From a virus, in IMG/VR virus record IMGVR_UViG_3300022920_000297, positions 1 to 36,319 of that record: a stretch of 36,319 nt of DNA; one strand, given 5' to 3'. Position numbers and translations under genes: made by a program. Position 1 is the first letter of the stretch, and each line of letters begins with the position of its first letter. Below, piece by piece: positions 34,526-36,319 of the stretch. The notes beneath the pieces are model-generated. The model did not search any database, was not told the origin of the DNA, and saw nothing but the letters and a program-made list of their open reading frames with translations.

Positions 34526-35509
34526 CTAATTTGGTGCTAGTTCATTTATTTTTTCTCGCACACACGCCTTTTCAAAATCTGATAAGTGGTCACTTTCATT
34601 GTCTAACTTGTTTATTAGAGATATACGAGTTAACTCTTTTATGTCGTCTAAACTAGGATTGTATCCTACTTTACTATAATTTGACTTTTCTCTAAACATG
34701 TTTAACCATTTGGTTACCCATTCATTTGTTGGAGGGGTTAAGTTAAGCAACTTATATAAATCCATAACTGTTTCATGATTCATGAAATCATCAATTGATA
34801 TAAACTTAACTCCTTTGGGTTGTAACTTTACCCATAATGACATGTTTGCTAAAATATGTTTTGAATATGCATGTGATATAGATTCCATATCTTGTTCAGG
34901 TATATATCCATTGCTACTATTGCCTGTTTCAGGAGGCCAATTTATTGTATTAAATTTTTCATTTGTAAGCAACCCTTTGCCAAGTCCATTTTCCATGTTT
35001 GCTCTTACTGACATATCAGTCCAGTTGTATATAACAGTAGGGTTATTAATACTCCAAGCACTTGCCCATATTGCTCTGCTGCCAGGAACCCATTGTAACG
35101 CACTATCTAGATTAGCTGTTCTAATTTGCATGCCATGAAATCGTTGCCTTGGAGGCAATAGTGAACACTTTTCAGCATAATGCTCATAGTGTTCTCTACG
35201 ACCTATCATTTCTACATCATTTTTTAATAAGCTTGCTAGTTTAGTGGCGTCGTCAAATTCATGACGTAGGTCTATGTATTCAGGATCAGTACTAGCAATT
35301 AACGGATTCCAAAATTTCTTTCTGCCTAGAATTTTATAATCTTCAAGATCTGCTTCTCCAGGTGCATCCCACATACCACCAAGATCGTTATCAAATGTAT
35401 CGAAACAGTTACTTAGTTCAGGACAACACTCAGGGCTTCCATTGATTAACCATGCCAGAGCGTCTGGCATGCTTCCTGTAAATCCTGATATCCATATTGG
35501 AAGTGCCAC
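34526..35509 (-). CDS. Sulfotransferase-like P-loop protein
   Basis: A 327-residue protein. MALPIWISGFTGSMPDALAW has the strand-loop-helix start of sulfotransferases, with SGFTGS as the probable phosphosulfate loop. GVKFISIDDFMNHETVMDLY followed by KLLNLTPPTNEWVTKWLNMF matches the sulfotransferase end, where a loop binds the 3'-phosphate and 'dF..n......l..fLgl' follows. The middle (HGMQIRTANLDSALQWVPGS) is unassigned. The gene starts 1 nt after the RyR-like gene. If a true sulfotransferase it would modify a glycan or lipid; family membership is tentative. Confidence 0.5.
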   Translation of the reverse strand: MALPIWISGFTGSMPDALAWLINGSPECCPELSNCFDTFDNDLGGMWDAPGEADLEDYKILGRKKFWNPLIASTDPEYIDLRHEFDDATKLASLLKNDVEMIGRREHYEHYAEKCSLLPPRQRFHGMQIRTANLDSALQWVPGSRAIWASAWSINNPTVIYNWTDMSVRANMENGLGKGLLTNEKFNTINWPPETGNSSNGYIPEQDMESISHAYSKHILANMSLWVKLQPKGVKFISIDDFMNHETVMDLYKLLNLTPPTNEWVTKWLNMFREKSNYSKVGYNPSLDDIKELTRISLINKLDNESDHLSDFEKACVREKINELAPN

Positions 35510-35510
35510 T

Positions 35511-36083
35511 TTATTTAATTACTTGACTCTTCTTTAGCCATTCTAAAATTTCCATATCAGTATATTCATTAGAACGCCTGTGGCTTTCCGTTAAATTATC
35601 CCAATCTTTTAGAGCTGGATGTGTCTTTTCTGTGCTATTATAGTATGCACCATGTCTCCAGCCTTCAGTCATTTTTTGCTGGTACCAACGATTGTGTCTC
35701 CACTTTTGCATTTCACTAATTGCTTGTGTTCGAACTTCTTCATCAATACTGATTATGTTTTGCTCAATACCAGTTGATAACATTCCACTTTCAAATCCAC
35801 TGCTTAGTTCAATGTCAAAATCACCATCATACATATATTCCCAAGCAACAAGAACAAAACGTGCTTCTTCAGAAGTCATATCACGAGCTAGTGATATTAA
35901 GTATGTATGTGGAAACTCACAATCTTGACATAGTCCATATTCAACAGCAACGAAATGGTCGCCTTGTTGTCTATTATATACAATATTTTCAGGACCAAAT
36001 TCTTCTACTGATTTAAACCAGTTGATTGCATCTTCTGACGATAGTTTTTCTGGTGTTTTTAATTGGATGTGGTGTTGATACAT
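35511..36083 (-). CDS. Protein with RyR-like C-terminal domain
   Basis: 190 residues from the ATG at 36083 (AGG about 7 nt upstream; a longer frame from 36122 overlaps the upstream gene). The first 90 residues are alpha/beta (GDHFVAVEYGLCQDCEFPHT) with a paired CxxC. Residues 130-175 (WRHNRWYQQKMTEGWRHGAY then YNSTEKTHPALKDWDNLTES) fit the RyR domain pattern 'W...r...GW.yG...d...k.hP.l..y..L....r..n'. In bacteria and phages RyR domains occur near nucleotide-signalling or metal-related proteins and are thought to bind ligands. Its role here is unknown. Confidence 0.6.
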   Translation of the reverse strand: MYQHHIQLKTPEKLSSEDAINWFKSVEEFGPENIVYNRQQGDHFVAVEYGLCQDCEFPHTYLISLARDMTSEEARFVLVAWEYMYDGDFDIELSSGFESGMLSTGIEQNIISIDEEVRTQAISEMQKWRHNRWYQQKMTEGWRHGAYYNSTEKTHPALKDWDNLTESHRRSNEYTDMEILEWLKKSQVIK

Positions 36084-36087
36084 GTGC

Positions 36088-36318
36088 TTACCTAAATGGG
36101 TTGTCTTCTTGATTTTCTTCAAAATTAGTTACATCTACTCTTGATGTAGTCGATGGTGCAGTAGTTTGTACAATTACTTGCTTTTGATTTCCACTACTAC
36201 TATTTACATACAAACCAAACCATGCTGCACCTGCGCCTACTACTATACTAACTAATCCACTTTGTGCCATGTTTGGCTCTGGTAAAGTCATAAACCAGTC
36301 TACTACATTGTAGAACAT
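36088..36318 (-). CDS. Small single-pass membrane protein
   Basis: A 76-residue protein at the window edge. One transmembrane helix (about residues 18-38, MAQSGLVSIVVGAGAAWFGL), a Ser/Asn-rich link, and a Thr/Ser-rich then acidic tail (VDVTNFEENQEDNPFR). The ATG at 36318 may or may not be the true start because only one base precedes it. It leads into the RyR-like gene with a 4-nt gap. The plan (short N-terminus, helix, soluble tail) is compatible with a holin, spanin or membrane-localising protein, but nothing decides between them. Confidence 0.6.
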   Translation of the reverse strand: MFYNVVDWFMTLPEPNMAQSGLVSIVVGAGAAWFGLYVNSSSGNQKQVIVQTTAPSTTSRVDVTNFEENQEDNPFR

Positions 36319-36319
36319 A

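Noticed and set aside
1-36319. Many open frames of 60-140 codons on the plus strand (for example near 1420-1785, 4396-4725, 18829-19263, 24586-24924, 31053-31475)
   Set aside because: All lie opposite well-supported minus-strand genes, have low-complexity Ser/Leu/Phe-rich translations and lack ribosome sites. They are antisense shadows.
1-36319. tRNA genes, CRISPR arrays, insertion sequences, integrase and attachment sites
   Set aside because: I saw no cloverleaf-type sequence, no regularly spaced repeats, no transposase or integrase motifs. A tRNA scan by program was not possible, and nearly all sequence is taken up by genes.

Overview
The window looks like one contiguous piece of a large tailed-phage genome of the T4-like myovirus kind, probably infecting a marine alphaproteobacterium. 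Every supported gene lies on the minus strand, genes are packed with 1-4 nt overlaps (ATGA, TAATG), base composition is AT-rich, and there is a complete family B replicative DNA polymerase. Next to it are a DsbA-like small protein, a GroES/gp31-like co-chaperonin, a dNMP-kinase-like P-loop protein, a UV-damage endonuclease, a ClpP-like protease, a MazG-like protein and a tail-fibre-type protein. Two promoter classes can be read. Upstream of metabolic and replication genes are sigma-70-like boxes (TTGACA-like, 16-17 nt, TATAAT-like). Upstream of virion-type genes are T4-late-like NATAAATA boxes. Marine origin and host class are inferred mainly from gene content, for example a 7Fe ferredoxin of alphaproteobacterial FdxA type.

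Layout, read in the direction of transcription (high to low coordinates). 36.3-32.5 kb: a small membrane protein, a RyR-like protein, two P-loop/sulfotransferase-like proteins and UvdE. 32.5-22.1 kb: a block of mostly small proteins, many starting with the same short tag (M-K/R-I-x-D/E-I-L-x-E), plus a nucleotidyltransferase-fold protein, a 2OG-Fe(II) oxygenase, a ParB-GNAT fusion, a GNAT protein, zinc-ribbon proteins and three large unknown proteins. The tag resembles the T4 capsid-targeting sequence with its (L/I)-x-E prohead-protease site, so this block is probably the packaged, possibly injected, protein set. 21.9-18.2 kb: DsbA-like protein, DNA polymerase and a sulfotransferase-like protein. 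18.1-12.5 kb: short promoter-terminator modules with small unknown proteins, a dNMP kinase, a staphylococcal-nuclease-fold protein, a SWIM zinc finger, a eukaryotic-type phosphomannomutase and a SpoT-like HD hydrolase. 12.4-9.4 kb: a glycine-zipper secreted protein, a SleB/CwlJ cell-wall hydrolase, an SGNH hydrolase broken by a one-base frameshift, an unknown protein and a 2OG-Fe(II) oxygenase.

9.3-4.4 kb is a tight operon behind one clear promoter: a divergent QueD-like protein, two SGNH-like paralogues flanking a MIP18/SufT-like protein, a 7Fe FdxA ferredoxin, an FTR1/EfeU-like iron permease, an ABM-domain protein, adenine phosphoribosyltransferase and an IscA-type Fe-S carrier. It reads as an iron uptake / Fe-S maturation / electron-transfer cassette carried by a phage. 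4.3-0.1 kb: FkbM methyltransferase, MazG-like protein, a stand-alone fragment of the bacterial DNA polymerase III alpha subunit, the GroES-like co-chaperonin, a tail-fibre-type protein, the ClpP-like protease, a ParB-like protein and a partial gene.

The two most notable systems are the iron/Fe-S cassette and the family of neighbouring proteins with a capsid-targeting-like N-terminal tag. Several genes shorter than 60 codons were found by hand and are listed. All functional calls rest on motif recognition by eye; no database search was possible.
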